64,000 nt of DNA from Endocalyx cinctus (taxonomy: Eukaryota; Ascomycota; Sordariomycetes; Amphisphaeriales; Apiosporaceae). Location: positions 3,224,001 through 3,288,000 of the forward strand of contig BCKC01000006.1 in assembly GCA_001600455.1 (NCBI GenBank), written 5' to 3'. This document shows, piece by piece, positions 11,927-22,244 of the stretch. The first letter of the stretch is position 1; each line of letters starts with the position of its first letter. A program made the translations under genes and the position numbers. The notes under the pieces are model-generated. The model was given only the letters and a program-made list of their open reading frames with translations. It was not told where the DNA came from and did not search any database.

Positions 11927-13005
11927 TCAATGATACCATGACAAGGAGTCTGGAGGTGCATTCCGGCTAATTGCCGGTCTAGGTATATAGTCATCTGGCC
12001 TCGTTAAGGGTTTTTCGGGAGCAGGAGCCTGCCGATCGACCTGCCACTGAACATGGGCGTCCCAATCGGCGCAGCGGCGTGGGTTGGACTGATCCGGATT
12101 ATATACGAGGTCTCCCTCGTACCAGTACATAGTGACCATGGTCGAGTCGGCGTCGCAAATCACAACCTGTCGTAGCGTTTCGATGCAGTGGTCCAAGTGC
12201 GAGAGGCGCGTTTCGTTGCTCACGGTCCATAGAACCGAGCGGGACGCGTAAAAATCCTCGTGAAGACTCATATGGAGAAGCCACAGGCAGTGAATGTAGT
12301 GGTGGCTCGCCAGATACCCCAAATAACCCCCACCGCTCTCAGGTGGTAGTCGCACGCCGTCGGGCACGGCGCCCGCGAGCCTAACTTCTTCTTCCGTGAA
12401 GCTGAGCATCCCCACTGCAGTGAATATATTATTAGTCATCTAATTTCCATGTCCGTAATAGTTAAGAAGTCTGCTTACCGCGCAACATTTCAGTCCAGTT
12501 ACCCTCAACGTATTCCATGGGATCGCCACGATTAGGGCTATAAGGTGACCATGCCGTATAATTTAGATGTGTTAAACGGGAGCCTGGTTTGGTGGCCTCA
12601 AGAGCGGGAGCTGTGTCACATTTATACATAGGAAGCCAATGAGATCAGTGATGTCATCCGGCTTTATTTATTTGACAAAGGTTGTAATAATATCAGGGCA
12701 GAAGAAGACTTTAACGTCAACTTACAGTAGTGGTAGATATCCTGTGTACTTTCCCTATCCACACATTGGAAACTGTTTTCTGGGTCCTGTAACCAGAAAT
12801 TTACTATGGTGCCGAGTAGAATAATTGACAGGGTTACATTGAACACCATAAATAAAATGTTAATCTCCCTTGGAGTGAGACTGAAGTAGTTCCTGGTTGA
12901 TGAAGGGCTCTTGTTAAACGAAGAAACGAGGTACTCCCTCTCCTCGGCGTCTTTCATCCCTGATGTGAGTTCATCGCTGGACCTGTCGCTACTATTATTT
13001 ATCAT
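11927..13005 (-). CDS. UstYa-family (DUF3328) oxidase
   Basis: This is a 299-aa member of the UstYa/DUF3328 family, whose characterised members perform oxidative cyclisation or modification of ribosomal cyclopeptides such as ustiloxins. Minus-strand exons are 13005-12726, 12610-12479 and 12414-11927. Lengths of 280, 132 and 488 sum to 900, and all three phases agree. Residues 1-48 are hydrophilic, and one membrane helix spans about 49-71. The junction peptide reads YSPALEA, typical of the family after the helix. The two diagnostic motifs are present: HYIHC at 176-180 and HLDHC at 210-214, followed by DADSTMVTMYW. The ATG at 12439 is inside intron 2 and is not the start. The divergent neighbour at 13796 encodes a tiny secreted peptide and the next gene is a 2OG oxygenase, so a peptide-tailoring role is possible but unproven. 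Confidence 0.9.
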
Positions 13006-13719
13006 ACTGATAGATACGCAGTGATTTTTCGAGCTTTAAGTCCCGTGAGAAAGGATAATAAATCGTAATAGTGTCACTGGCTTGAGTATGGTACTATTTA
13101 CGGATTGGAAAACCTAGAAGCTAAAAAAAAGTGAAACAAAAACGTTAGTATAGTACGATGAGACAAAAAAAAAGAGATTCAAGCAGGAGAAAGCAGATGA
13201 ATACTGCTGAGTAGGAGACGAGACGGTTTATCGCTCATTACAAGTGATATTCTGAATCTAAAGAATAAGCTCGATTATTAATTTACACACGGTACATTCC
13301 ATAAGTCATCATGCTGTGATACCTCAATAGTCCTATAACTAAAGTTGGAAAAGGACCTTACTTTGGACGAAGCCTAGTCACTCCTACACTAATTATTCAG
13401 GGCGCCGCCACGAAAACCTCCACTCGGTTACACCCTCGACATTTCAAGTAGACTACCTATCCAATCACAGGTCACAATTTTATATCATCAGGCATTTTTA
13501 GTTGAAAGATGTGGTCCTTTATTGAATCCTCCTGCTTACACCGTTTTAATTACACCGAGCATATTTACGAGGCACGGTATACTTGCGAATTAAAAGGGGG
13601 GGACAAAATCTCTCAATAAACAGGCACAAACGCCTTGAAGAACAGGGATAAATATATTCTGATAGAGCTCCTCGTTCATTTAAAAAGCCAACAAACTTTC
13701 CCTTTTTCATATAATATTC

Positions 13720-13728
13720 TATAAATAA
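13720..13728 (+). promoter_or_regulatory. TATA box of small secreted peptide gene
   Basis: TATAAATAA lies 68 bp upstream of the ATG at 13796, at the spacing usual for a fungal core promoter with a short leader. The ATG itself sits in a strong context (CCACCATGA). Confidence 0.55.
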
Positions 13729-13795
13729 ACATTATCCCCTTCAGTATTCCGCACTTATCCAAGACCTTAATCTTTAAAAATTCTGAATCTCCACC

Positions 13796-14056
13796 ATGAA
13801 ACTCATTTTCGGACTCCTTACCATGGTAGTCGTTGCCATAGCTCTGCCTTTACCAGGTCTGTCCTGCACCCATAAAAGTCTATGCTCCGAGTTATACTAA
13901 CATAATTCTAAGACAATGCTGATATTCCCGATGTCGAGTAAGGCTCTAAATGTCAATTGATTATTTCCGCTAACCAGTTTTACTAGCAAGGAGATCACCG
14001 ACGCTGGTTTTATAGCTGCTGGGACTAATTCTGGCTGGGGTTCGTCATCATCTTAA
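13796..14056 (+). CDS. Small secreted peptide (51-54 aa), two introns
   Basis: A tiny gene with a clear N-terminal signal peptide (MKLIFGLLTMVVVAIALPLP, ATG at 13796). The proposed exons are 13796-13856, 13913-13937 and 13987-14056. Intron 1 has a weak GTCTGT donor but a perfect TACTAAC branch site and a TAAG acceptor. Intron 2 has a GTAAGG donor and two in-frame acceptors nine bases apart (after 13977 or 13986), giving 54 or 51 residues. After the signal comes a short acidic stretch (DNADIPDVD), then KEITDAGFIAAG and a small C-terminus (TNSGWGSSSS) before TAA at 14054. No KR/RR protease site and no Cys are present. It lies head to head with the UstYa-family gene. It could be a ribosomal-peptide precursor, an effector, or a chance arrangement. 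If unspliced, it would stop after 34 codons. Confidence 0.45.
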
Positions 14057-14451
14057 AGGTTGTGAAGACACCTATACTAGGCCACAAGTCGGAAATCTTA
14101 GGTTGTGATAGTTAGTCACTGACTTGAACTACCTGTTGATTGATGAAGCTGGTGGCATATAAGAACGTATTGGCGTAGCGTTCGCTTAAAACATCACCCT
14201 AGTCCCTTTCAGGATGTTCTGATGATGTAAGGAGATGTACGTGAGGAGGTAGACAGACGGTATAATTCGAGGAATAAGAGCTTGGATTCAAAATTTGTTT
14301 TGTTATCTTAGGATTTTATAGTTTAACAATAACAATGTCCCTGTCTATCCCATGATGTCCAACGTTCGAATGTAATAGCAGAGCATTTGCAAAGCACCAA
14401 TCATATCTCGGCCGAGTTATCGCAGTCAACCCCTGACACCTCCCTAGATCT
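14057..14451. other. Intergenic, no gene seen
   Basis: A 395-bp 3' flank shared by two convergent genes. Nothing further could be identified. Confidence 0.6.
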
Positions 14452-15755
14452 TTAGGATTTGCTTTTCTCGTATTGATATTCGGTGAGTTTTAAGCCATAC
14501 TCATCGAAGACCACCGGTTCGTACTGCGCTGGTCGCTCAGGTGTGACAAAATGAGGAAGAGGCTTCACGGTGTGAGTCGAACCTGGCATGACAAAAAAAG
14601 GGATCGAATAACGGGCGGGTATTCCCATTTTATGCACGTTGCTTGCATTCGGAACTGCGACTCGGTGTACTGCAGAAACGAAGTACCCTTTTTCATTGGT
14701 TATGAAACATTAGCCACAATTGGTCAAAATAGGGTGAGGGTCAGGAAAGAGTGGACAAAAAAGAAAGAGTGGGGGCATTTCTTACCGTTGGTAAATCGCT
14801 CCAACATATCTCCTACATTCAGGATAAGAGTACCTTCTTGGGGCTGGGCAAAGTAGAATTCTCCATTTCTTGGATCTTTTAGCTCCAAACCCCCCTGGTT
14901 GTCCTGGAAAAGAATTGTGAATGTCCTGAGCACGTATACGATTAGTTAATGTCTCTGAATGAAGAAAGGGCTGAAGGGCGAATGGAATAGTTCTTACACC
15001 TCCGGATGACTTACCCCCAATCAGTATGTGCTGGTAGCCGAGTGAGCATCTCGGTCTGGAGCTTTTCCCGGCTGATTTGTGGGTAGTGTAACAACCGAAG
15101 TTGGCAATGATCGTCTGAAATAAGATCCTTCAGGGTAGCACAAGCTGCGGCATCCAAATCCAATCCGATCGCAATCGCATCCAATATCAGGCGACTCACT
15201 TCGGTTAAACGAGCATACAGAGAGGTCATATAGCCTTTGAATCCTGTAAGAACGTCTTCTGGTAGCCAGATATTAGGCTGGGCTGAATCATTCTCGCTGC
15301 CTATTTCGTAGCTTTCCTGCCATTGAAGTTAGTGAGGTTGGTCAACATACTGATCTAAATGTAGACTAGAAGTGAAAATAACTCCGTACCTTGAAGTCGG
15401 AAATTTTACGCAAGTCTTCAGAACCTTTGGTCTCTAGATCGGCCGACGTGTAGACCTTTTCTTTGCTTATGCCAGAATAACCACGATGATGTACATTGCT
15501 AGGTGGGTGAGGAGCTTTCATCTTGTCTTCGGGTGACAGATCAAAAAGCTTTTTGGCCCAAGCCAGGGCCTCCTGCACTTCCTGGTTAGTTAGACTATGG
15601 CCTGTGATTTTAACGAAGCCGAATTCCTGAAGTAATTTAGTAAGAAGACGGGATTGTTCCTGCCGTTGGGCTTGTGTCGTATAATTGGAAAAAGAGCTTA
15701 AGTCAACGACCGGGAAGAGCTCGGCTCTCTCAGGATGAGATGGGGAGTATGCCAT
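14452..15755 (-). CDS. 2-oxoglutarate/Fe(II)-dependent oxygenase
   Basis: This is an isopenicillin-N-synthase-like dioxygenase of 347 aa that uses Fe(II) and normally 2-oxoglutarate to hydroxylate, desaturate or cyclise small molecules. Minus-strand exons are 15755-15390, 15316-15015, 14925-14786 and 14687-14452; phases agree and the total is 1044 nt. The N-terminal domain has FPVVDLSSF and EFGFVKITGH, the typical DIOX_N pattern. The iron ligands are His219 and Asp221 (LPAHTDWG) and His277 (VSAVHRVAVPN). The 2OG-binding Arg295 lies in RYS at 295-297. The core includes TILFQDNQGGLEL. The catalytic set is complete. With the UstYa-like gene, the rhodopsin-domain gene and methyltransferases nearby, it may act in a small biosynthetic cluster. 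That link is inferred only from proximity. Confidence 0.94.
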
Positions 15756-16502
15756 ATCCGGTTAGGGGATGCGATATAAAAATGAGGTGATATAGATGAT
15801 TGACGGTTTATTTAAAATTGATTTGATGAATTAAGATAAGAAGCGACAGGGGTTTTTAAAGATGGTTCCGTAGAGGCGTGTAGAAGACCCTTCGTAAACT
15901 CAGGCATACAGCTTGTTGAAAATGGTCGTAGCTATGGCTTAAATATTGTGAAATGCTGTGGGATTTGACCCGTAGTATGGTTGCATCATCGATCAATAAT
16001 CACTGTACTCACTTAGAGAGGGTTGGTTAGGAGTAAAAGTTCAAGTACGCCGAAAGAAATATGGCGCTCATCTGCATATCAACATTATAAGACCTGCAGC
16101 TTGGAGGATTCCACATGCTCAATTGTGTAACATTCCTAGGCAACCATCATCTTTAATAGGTTACAGCGGTTAGTTATCGGCGAAATTTATGGTTGCGGAT
16201 ATAATTGATGAGAATGTCCGATTGTTCCGCTATGCCATGCATCGAGTGTTGTAATAAAATGGGAATCTGATCCAATAAACACGAGATTATTACCATCGCA
16301 TCAGATTACGACCGGTTGGTCAATGAATATCAGCACCCCGCTCCCGTTCTCATCCTCTACTTATCTTTCATGTGCATGTAAGCAGTTGAACTCATTTTTA
16401 CTTAAAGTTTCTCCGAGGATTTGATCGGAATTGAAATCTTCGTTGATTTCGAGACGCATTTCCAAAAGCCTTTCCAATTCCACATAACGTCTTATCGTGA
16501 AA
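15756..16502. other. Divergent promoter region
   Basis: About 750 bp between the divergent 2OG oxygenase and the rhodopsin-domain gene. It presumably carries both promoters. No unambiguous TATA box or repeat was found. Confidence 0.55.
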
Positions 16503-17656
16503 ATGGGATCAGAAGCAGGCCAAGGTATCACCCCAGGCGGGTTTCTAGTACGTCCTAAGGTTGCAATTTGTATCCATTCTTCTCTCTTAATATGTAGAAC
16601 TTTGAGTAATATTTACTTTGCGCCATTCTAGGCTGTTATCTGGACATTCGCCGCCGTGACAACCGTGCTATGGTTAGGTCGCTTGCTCGCGCGAAGTATT
16701 GTTCTCAACAAGTTTCATCTTGATGATATATTTAGCAGTTTCGCGTGGGTCTTCATGATGTCAAACGTGATAGTCGCCACTATATATACGCCTTTGAGCT
16801 ACGAGTTTACTGCAATTTTTATTGGCGAGACACCCACGCCATCGCCAGAGGAGTTTGCTAGGTCTGCCAGAGTGTTCCGCCAATATATCCTCACGAGCCA
16901 GGTTCTATTTTGGTTGGCTATCTATTGCGTCAAATTCTCATTTTTACTACTGTACATAATGATTTTTGGTGCTAATAAAAGTTATAAAAGTGCGTGGGTT
17001 ATCGCATCTATATACACTACTATATCTTTTGGGCTTTGTCTAGCAAATGTCCTCGCGTGGTGTGGTGGCGATGCCGGCAATCTTCTATCTCTTAGTGAGT
17101 AAGCCTTTGAAAGATTCCAATACACTAAATTCCATCGTACTGAAATTTGTACAGGCGAATGTGGTACACCGTATGCTCTTTCATTACAGAAGCATCTCGT
17201 CTGGGTGGCATACTTTTTCAATGTCAGTTCGGACCTTGTCAGTAAGTATTTTATTCGTGCCAAGTTCTAACCTAGTACATATACTCACTTCAATCAGTTG
17301 TTGTCCTTCCAATGCCTATGATATGGCGTCTGAACATGGCAACGCCGCAAAAAGTTGCGGTAAGCGCCATCTGCGGTCTGGCTCTCATCACAGTGGTGTT
17401 CGAGACGATAAGATCGGTAAAGCTGTATCAAGTCAACAATTATCTTACGAATCTTTACGGCTATCTTGAGCTCCTGATATCTGTTCTCATCAGTATGCTG
17501 CCATCTTACCGCTTTCTTGTGTCTCCCTCGGACAAGGATCGCGAATATCGTCATCTCTTCTGGAGTCGCATTACCCTACGAAGCCAACATTCACAGTCCT
17601 CATTCTCAATGCACAGTTACGATCGTACCATCAAGGCGACAGAGGAGAGGGAATAA
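16503..17656 (+). CDS. Rhodopsin-domain integral membrane protein
   Basis: This is a 317-aa multi-pass protein of the fungal rhodopsin-domain (SAT4/PTH11-related) group. The exons are 16503-16547, 16632-17094, 17155-17241 and 17298-17656, summing to 954 nt with matching phases. It has about seven hydrophobic segments, starting with AVIWTFAAVTTVLWLGR and followed by the family features FHLDDIFSSFAWVF, SQVLFWLAIYCVKFSFLLLY and VAYFFNVSSDL. VVLPMPMIW precedes helix 6, and there is a Ser-rich cytosolic tail. Most characterised relatives lack a known ligand. Some are linked to surface sensing and many sit in secondary-metabolite clusters. The first exon is only 15 codons, so the start is somewhat uncertain. 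The protein is rather short for the family (about 350-400 aa). Confidence 0.88.
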
Positions 17657-18050
17657 TAAAATTTCTGCTTATCTGTAGTTAGTGCTGTGTAGCTCGAAGT
17701 AGTCGAGCCTGCCAAGAAAAGTCAAATTCCGCAGCATGGCTTGTATTTTCATGATGTGAAGACTTAGTTGTGAAAAGAATGATGAATTTAATCTACGTGT
17801 TATCGGGCATGGCTTATATTATTTGAGATGTATTTCACTGGTAGTTGAGTATGAAATTCTGACCGAGAAGTGGGACTGAATGGTATCAGAGACGTTAAAT
17901 TAAGGGGTGGAATCAAGCTTACTGACCCGTCTGAGAGATTGACCAATCCTGTAATTACGTATTACCAGCTCGGGAAGCATTATAAATAATGTGCTGAGCT
18001 CCCGTTCGATTCATAGAAATAAATAGTTCATTAAGCTCCAATTCAATGAG

Positions 18051-18089
18051 ATATTTACATAGTACACTTAATATAATTTCCAAGCTCCC
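18051..18089 (+). repeat. 39-bp dispersed repeat, copy 1
   Basis: Aligns without gaps to 63962-64000 at the right edge of the window, with 34 of 39 bases identical, including a shared ATATTTACATAGTACACTT and a shared CAAGCTCCC end. Confidence 0.65.
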
Positions 18090-18847
18090 AATCTACATCC
18101 ATAAGCTCTAACACTCTCATAAATGCGCAGTTTTTACAGGGTTTGCTGCGGTCAGGGCCAAAAATGCATGCATGCTCCTTGAATACCAACGCTATTTAGC
18201 GAGGATACCAGTGTACTCGCCTCCCCCCACTGCTAGGCGCAAGATGGGCGCCAAGCTGTTCCGGTTTTTTGGGATCCTGTCATGTTAACGATGGAGAAAA
18301 TAACGAACGCAAGCCTAGAAGGAAGTGGGTCAGGAAACGAACCGTTCTGGGTCATTTACCTTGTTCGCTGCGTACTTGAAGCGATGTGGTTGTATTATGA
18401 TTACATCCACGCACCAACGTGGGGAAGGGTTGATGGAATGCCAGTAATTTTATAGCATTATGCCGACGTTATGTTAAACATTGGTGTTCGTGAGAAGAGG
18501 GGATGCCTATTTTCTTCGTCTTTGCATAGGATAAATTGTTAATATGTTGAACCAAAACATTGACTCTTGAGGTTTTCTATCAATTCATTCACTTTCGGGG
18601 CTGTTCTGATCACTCCCATCAATCATTCTGTCCCATTGGCTTACGAGATTCCGTTGGCTGCACGTAGGTGACCGGATCGCAAATTCCGGCGTGCTAAAAG
18701 ATAAAATCATTCCGAATCACCCCTTACTTAGACTTGTGAATGATTGCCGTATCTGAATAGACAGAGCAGATTCCCTTGCAGCGCATCTTTTCTCCCTGTG
18801 GGCTCGGGGCCCGTCTCAGGCTAGGCAGCATGTAGCTACCCCGCACC

Positions 18848-18854
18848 TATATAA
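18848..18854 (+). promoter_or_regulatory. TATA box of methyltransferase gene
   Basis: TATATAA lies about 155 bp upstream of the ATG at 19009, following a GC-rich patch. It is a plausible core promoter. Confidence 0.4.
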
Positions 18855-19008
18855 CATCGTCGTTTCTGATCGGTTGCCTCATAAAGACTCCCGGAAATAT
18901 CATAATAGTTAATAACTATTGCTCCCTCTTACCAGAAAAGTGCAGTTCACCCATCCTCCCCTAAAACAGACAACTTAGGCGTTTTATCTACATCATCAGA
19001 TCCTAACC

Positions 19009-19842
19009 ATGGCCTCTCAGACTTGGCAGCCTAAGCAGATCACTCAGTACGAGGCCGCTCACCTGGCCGAGCTTCAAGGGGATGTTAGTGAGACCGCCAT
19101 CAAGTATACTCTCGGGATTATTCCCCCTTTCTCCAATGGCGACGTCATTCATGATAATGCCTGCGGATCGGGTGCCGTCACCGACACCATCATGGCTTCC
19201 AGTCCTCCAAGCATCCGTATTTACGCGACCGATGTCAACCCCCAATTCGTCCAGGGCTGCAAGAACACGACAGAAAGTCGCCAGTGGCCTGTTGAGACAG
19301 GCGTCATGTCCGCACAGGACCTGAAGTTTCCGGACGACAAATTCACCCACTCGTTCACCAGCTTTGCTTTCCACTGTCTAGGAGACCACAACACGGCGGC
19401 TAAGGAAGTCTACCGGACGCTGAAACCCGGTGGCACAGCAGTCGCCTCCATCTGGATCTACATGCCGCATGTCGACGCGCTCCAGCATGCGCACTGGCGC
19501 ACCCGTGGAAAGGAAGGCCCTATGCCTCTTCTTCTACCCTTGGAAGGATTCCAAGAAGCTGACCTCCGCGCCGCACTCGAGACCGGCGGGTTCAGCGAAA
19601 TCAGCTGCTCAGAGAAGGATTGTTTCCTAGTCATCCCCGACCTAAAGAGATGGGCGCAATTGGCTTGGAGTTACCTTGGTGCACTGCCTAGCGGCTGGTT
19701 GCGGACCGCCGACGAGGATAAATGGGATGAAGCGATCGACGATATCGTCCAGGAGATGCAGTCGGGCGACGGAATATCTACTAACGAGAAGGGGGAGACC
19801 GTACTCCGAATGGTAGCGTGTGTAGCCGTTGCAAAGAAATGA
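19009..19842 (+). CDS. SAM-dependent methyltransferase (class I)
   Basis: This is an intronless 277-aa class I methyltransferase that uses S-adenosylmethionine; the acceptor is unknown. The SAM-binding glycine loop is DNACGSGAVTD at 49-59. The acidic end of strand 2 is IYATDVNPQFVQ. MSAQDLKFPDDKFTHSF marks the adenine-binding region, FTSFAFHCLGD motif IV, and YRTLKPGGTAVASIW the post-IV motif. This arrangement is common in fungal secondary-metabolite and small-molecule methyltransferases. The ATG is in good context (AACCATGG). A second, decayed methyltransferase of a different subfamily follows on the opposite strand. Confidence 0.92.
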   Translation: MASQTWQPKQITQYEAAHLAELQGDVSETAIKYTLGIIPPFSNGDVIHDNACGSGAVTDTIMASSPPSIRIYATDVNPQFVQGCKNTTESRQWPVETGVMSAQDLKFPDDKFTHSFTSFAFHCLGDHNTAAKEVYRTLKPGGTAVASIWIYMPHVDALQHAHWRTRGKEGPMPLLLPLEGFQEADLRAALETGGFSEISCSEKDCFLVIPDLKRWAQLAWSYLGALPSGWLRTADEDKWDEAIDDIVQEMQSGDGISTNEKGETVLRMVACVAVAKK

Positions 19843-20149
19843 GGCAGGTCTACTTGATGTTACGTCATCGCTTATTTTCTTTTATTTCACTTCCAACACG
19901 TCAATTTCGAACGTCGTTCACTTGAAATGTATCATCACAAACATATCATTTAGTCAAGACCTCCCATGAAACTCACACACACAACGTTTATTTGCACTAT
20001 ATTTCTTCGCTTCTAGTGACCTCTTCTCCAGGACCTCAATAAATCTGAGCACTGCCTGTGTGTATTATGTTCGCTCACTGTAATTTTCTTATCCCACTCC
20101 AATATCTTCTCCGTATATCTTAAGGCGGTGGATCGCTACTAGTCCATCA

Positions 20150-21110
20150 TTACTTGTTCAGCGGCCGCCTCCCCCAAACTGCAACGAATTTGAAATGCGC
20201 TCCTTGATTTCGCAACTCCTCATCGACCTCCTCTGTAAACTGGTCAAGTTTCAAGTCATACCTCTCTATGCAGTTACCTGTGAGTATTTTGCGGTGGTGA
20301 ATCACTAGGAGGGCAAATACGGAAATGAAGAAAATTACCTTTCATAAGATGGTGGAGTCCATTTGAAGCGGCCACAAGATGCTCAATACCTCTTTCTTTG
20401 AGGTCCTCGGCCTGTTCCTAGCAGGCGGCACCGTACGGAACAATAATTATCTTCTCGTGTATATCCTCTAGACCGGCGCTCTCCAAATACGATTTCAGTG
20501 GCGCTACGTACGCACTCCCCACTCCAACTTGATCCAAGTCTTCATTATTACTTCAAACAACTGTAAACCTTTTCCATCGGGCGATTCCCCGGTAAAATCA
20601 GCCTCTAATATCAATTCTATCCATCCTCCGGGCTTCAAGAGCTCGACAAGACTAGAGACACATTGGGCGACAGGGGTTTTACTAGCCCCGGGAAGAGCAA
20701 TTCTTTGATGTACGTAATCAAACGTCAACTTCGAGTCATCCGGCCAACTCTGCGTTATCGACTGTTGGTATAACATGAGCCCTGGAGGAGGGGTTTCCAG
20801 GAAGAAAGAGGGGTTGATGTCTGTCCCGATGTACGTGTTCGGCAATTTCAATGAGTGTGGCAGTTCCCGCAGCCACAAGCTCACGGTCAGAGTCAACTTG
20901 AATTATCTTGTCAAGTGTCCAGCGGGACTTATACGCACCGTCTGCAGTTCCAGAATCTGAAATTCCAAGGTTGCGTTGCGAGAAATTGACAGGTGCTAAT
21001 GTCAATGAACCCATCGCGTTCACGAACACAGCATGCTGATCGGCCAGTCGCTGGAGCTCCCCTTCGTTAGCTTCCATAACATACCGCTCTTGCGAAGACA
21101 TGTCTGTCAT
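20150..21110 (-). pseudogene. LaeA-like methyltransferase, decayed
   Basis: This is a second SAM methyltransferase, read on the minus strand from ATG 21110. A 55-nt intron at 20934-20880 (GTATAA donor) joins SDSGTADGA to LWLRELPHSL in frame, so the apparent frame change there is not a lesion. The protein then runs through NTYIGTDINPSFF, FDYVHQRIAL and LKPGGWIEL. Two real lesions follow. One is a one-base frame change near 20513-20520, after TWIKLEWG, needed to continue into SAYVAPLKSYLESAGLED. The other is a TAG at 20420-20418 within the C-terminal part. A last intron (20338-20278) and the end HFKFVAVWGRRPLNK before TAA at 20150 are still recognisable. Sequencing error cannot be excluded, but two lesions favour a pseudogene. 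Intact relatives are about 300 aa. Confidence 0.72.
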
Positions 21111-21443
21111 GGTCCTTGGATGTCAAGTCAGGGACTCCCGCAACTACTCGGCCTTGTGTCTGAGCCGTAATTTGAAAAGCGCCGCTAGAATGAGGCTCGT
21201 GGGGATGCAATGTTTACGTAGTCTTGCGGAGTGCTCCTTCCGCAACGTCGCGCCTGGAATATGTTGCACATTCATGAGTGCTGCAGTGCGACTCTACCGG
21301 CAACTCTCCCGATCAGCAAGTCGGGAAGCGTCGGATTGGTCGGCATCCGTGTTCATCGGATGCCGACGGCGCAGTTGATGTACCGAAAGCCTAAAATTCC
21401 GCACCGATCTTCCTGTGGAACAGAGCAACGTGCTTCGCAGACT

Positions 21444-21474
21444 CTATCACTACTATCACTACTATCACTACTAT
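21444..21474 (+). repeat. 9-bp tandem repeat (CTATCACTA)n
   Basis: Three full CTATCACTA units plus a partial fourth, read directly. Confidence 0.9.
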
Positions 21475-21641
21475 GCATTTTCTACCTTAGATTGTAGATA
21501 CTGTGAAGAAGTATTATCCGTGCAAACACATGTAGCCCGCGCAAGTGTACAAGAGTCTTACGAGAGAATGATTACCAGACGACAATATAATGCTATCTCT
21601 ATTTTAACAATTAACTATAGCAAAACTTGATGCGATCAGAA

Positions 21642-22244
21642 TCATCTTACTCCCTTATGTACCAAGAACTGCAATTCGACCTCTGTACTTTCTCTCCCCA
21701 ATGCCTTGTTACGCCCGGGGAACCGCCCAAATTGCCTGATGATGTCGGCATGTACTTGCGCCATTTTCAATTCTCCTTCAAGGAAAGTATGTAGATCCGT
21801 CCCAACTTCCGCCCTCGCAACTATTCCTTGGTATAAGCCAAGGCATCCAACCTGAGCTAGAAGGGACTCATGGTGCATGATGGGAGGATAAAAGAACATC
21901 TGACGATCGAGTCCTCGGGAAATTGCGTCCAATGTGGTGGATAATGCCTGGGTGTCAGAAGAGTACGCATTGGGAGTGCCGCGATAGATGTTTCGAGGTA
22001 ATTGATCAAGGAGAATGAGGAGAGCGTGAGTACCGTCAGGACTCTCTGCCCACTTGGAAAGATGACCAGCTCGCGCAGCTATAACGAGATGCTCACATGC
22101 TTTACACTCAAGATCTACTTCCGGCGAATATTTGAACCACTTTTCAATACCATGGGGATGACCGAACCAGAAATCCAGAATCATTGTGATGCTAGACGTG
22201 CAGTTCGGTTCCAATGCGATATGATCTTGTGTTTCTTTATCCAT
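21642..22244 (-). CDS. DUF924 family protein
   Basis: This is an intronless 200-aa protein of the DUF924 family, which occurs in bacteria and fungi and has no established function. Recognisable blocks are MILDFWFGHP near the N-terminus, LLILLDQLPRNIYRGTPNAY at about 76-95, YPPIMHHESL in the middle, and HADIIRQFGRFPGRNKALGR followed by STEVELQFL near the C-terminus. The length equals the usual family length, so it looks intact. It is helical and cytosolic, with no signal peptide. The start ATG at 22244 fits the family start. Confidence 0.88.
   Translation of the reverse strand: MDKETQDHIALEPNCTSSITMILDFWFGHPHGIEKWFKYSPEVDLECKACEHLVIAARAGHLSKWAESPDGTHALLILLDQLPRNIYRGTPNAYSSDTQALSTTLDAISRGLDRQMFFYPPIMHHESLLAQVGCLGLYQGIVARAEVGTDLHTFLEGELKMAQVHADIIRQFGRFPGRNKALGRESTEVELQFLVHKGVR

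Larger units (their letters stand above)
17657..19008. other. Intergenic with dispersed repeat
   Basis: No gene is seen. It holds a 39-bp repeat copy at 18051-18089, several nearby AAGCTCC words (18005, 18034, 18082, 18110) that look like a degenerate tandem structure, and the promoter of the methyltransferase at 19009. Confidence 0.55.

Noticed and set aside
12415..12439. Start codon of the UstYa-like protein at 12439
   Set aside because: This ATG lies inside an intron (12478-12415). Two upstream exons with the membrane helix and YSPALEA join in frame.
20880..20934. Frameshift in the first part of the decayed methyltransferase
   Set aside because: A 55-nt GTATAA...GAG intron joins the two frames and gives the expected TADGALWLREL sequence.
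21444..21474. Possible CRISPR-like or satellite array
   Set aside because: Only a three-unit 9-bp microsatellite; no spacers, and the genome is fungal.
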